Part shown: positions 6,363 through 6,679 of the stretch, piece after piece
Layout of the letters: every line of letters begins with the position of its first letter
Position numbering within the stretch: position 1 is the stretch's first letter
NCBI GenBank assembly: GCA_936941515.1
Contig: CAKZJI010000073.1
Location: 1 to 6,679, forward strand
Reading direction: 5' to 3'
From: an uncultured Propionibacteriaceae bacterium
Lineage (GTDB): Bacteria; Actinomycetota; Actinomycetes; Propionibacteriales; Propionibacteriaceae
Length of the DNA: 6,679 nucleotides
Notes under the pieces: model-generated
Databases searched by the model: none
Seen by the model: only the letters and a program-made list of their open reading frames with translations
What the model was told of the DNA's origin: nothing
Position numbers and translations under genes: made by a program

Positions 6363-6367
6363 CCCTC
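6363..6367 (-). promoter_or_regulatory. Ribosome binding site of hutU
   Basis: GAGGG on the minus strand begins immediately after the stop codon of the acyl-CoA dehydrogenase gene. It is 5 bases from the ATG at 6357 and 2 bases from the ATG at 6360, so it favours the second ATG. Confidence 0.6.
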
Positions 6368-6679
6368 TCAGGCCAGCAGGCGGCCGGCAATGATGTTGCG
6401 CTGGATTTCGGACGAGCCTTCGTAGATCCGCATGATCCGCAGGTCGCGGACATGGCGTTCCAGCGGGAAGTCGCGGGTGAAGCCATAGCCGCCGTGGATC
6501 TGCAGCGCGGCATCGGCGATCCGCCCCGCGGCTTCCGAGGCGAAGAGCTTGGCCTGGCTCGCGGCCATGCCGAAGCGCCCGCCGGTCCCGTCGTGCAGCG
6601 CCTGGCGCTGGCGGGCGGCCTCGTGGCCCAGAAGTTCGGCGGCTGACAGGTCGGTCGCCATGTCGGCCAGCATCCACTG
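6368..6679 (-). CDS. Acyl-CoA dehydrogenase, C-terminal fragment
   Basis: FAD-dependent dehydrogenase that introduces an alpha-beta double bond into an acyl-CoA, passing electrons to electron-transferring flavoprotein. The visible 103 residues are the C-terminal helical domain; the frame is open at the right edge, starting [11 protein letters not shown]. Family features are [20 protein letters not shown] (helix packing the flavin of the partner subunit), [22 protein letters not shown], and [21 protein letters not shown]. In the last motif the Glu of YEG occupies the position of the catalytic base of short- and medium-chain enzymes. The exact substrate cannot be told from this fragment. The gene ends at TGA 6368-6370, just before hutU, which suggests an operon in the source organism. 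The high G/C third positions and residue style suggest an alphaproteobacterium. Confidence 0.92.
   Translation of the reverse strand, partial: QWMLADMATDLSAAELLGHEAARQRQALHDGTGGRFGMAASQAKLFASEAAGRIADAALQIHGGYGFTRDFPLERHVRDLRIMRIYEGSSEIQRNIIAGRLLA

Overview
The window joins two DNAs that do not look like they come from the same organism. Positions 1 to about 6160 form an ordinary, densely packed actinobacterial chromosome segment. RsgA begins with an arginine-rich N-terminal extension, rsgA is followed directly by a HisN-type phosphatase, and codon use is GC-rich but mixed (TCA, GGA and GCA are common). I would tentatively place it in or near the Propionibacteriales; the genus cannot be read from the sequence. 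Positions from about 6163 to 6679 encode an acyl-CoA dehydrogenase C-terminus and a urocanate hydratase N-terminus, with almost every codon ending in G or C. This resembles an alphaproteobacterium of the Rhodobacteraceae kind, also tentative.

Layout. On the plus strand, rsgA (open at the left edge, its true start lies outside the window) is followed after 28 bases by hisN. A long hairpin at 1783-1818 separates these from a convergent minus-strand series. In transcription order that series is dppB (5' end missing), dppC, dppD, dppF and then serA. The three junctions inside the transporter genes are 4-base stop/start overlaps, and all three downstream genes have good Shine-Dalgarno sequences, so the transporter is one translationally coupled operon. 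serA follows 46 bases after dppF and may be read from the same transcript. Downstream of the breakpoint the right arm is also minus strand: acyl-CoA dehydrogenase, then hutU, 7-10 bases apart.

Function. RsgA matures the 30S ribosomal subunit. HisN completes histidinol phosphate dephosphorylation. The Dpp/Opp/Nik-type ABC importer (two permeases, two ATPases) takes up peptides, nickel or a similar small solute, but its substrate-binding protein is not in the window. SerA commits 3-phosphoglycerate to serine synthesis and keeps the serine-sensing residues of the E. coli enzyme. HutU belongs to histidine degradation.

I found no previously undescribed system. The observations most worth checking are the abrupt junction at about 6160, which is most simply an assembly or ligation chimera, and an in-frame TAG at 6124-6126 inside what reads as dppB homology. 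No stretch longer than 300 bases lacks a gene.
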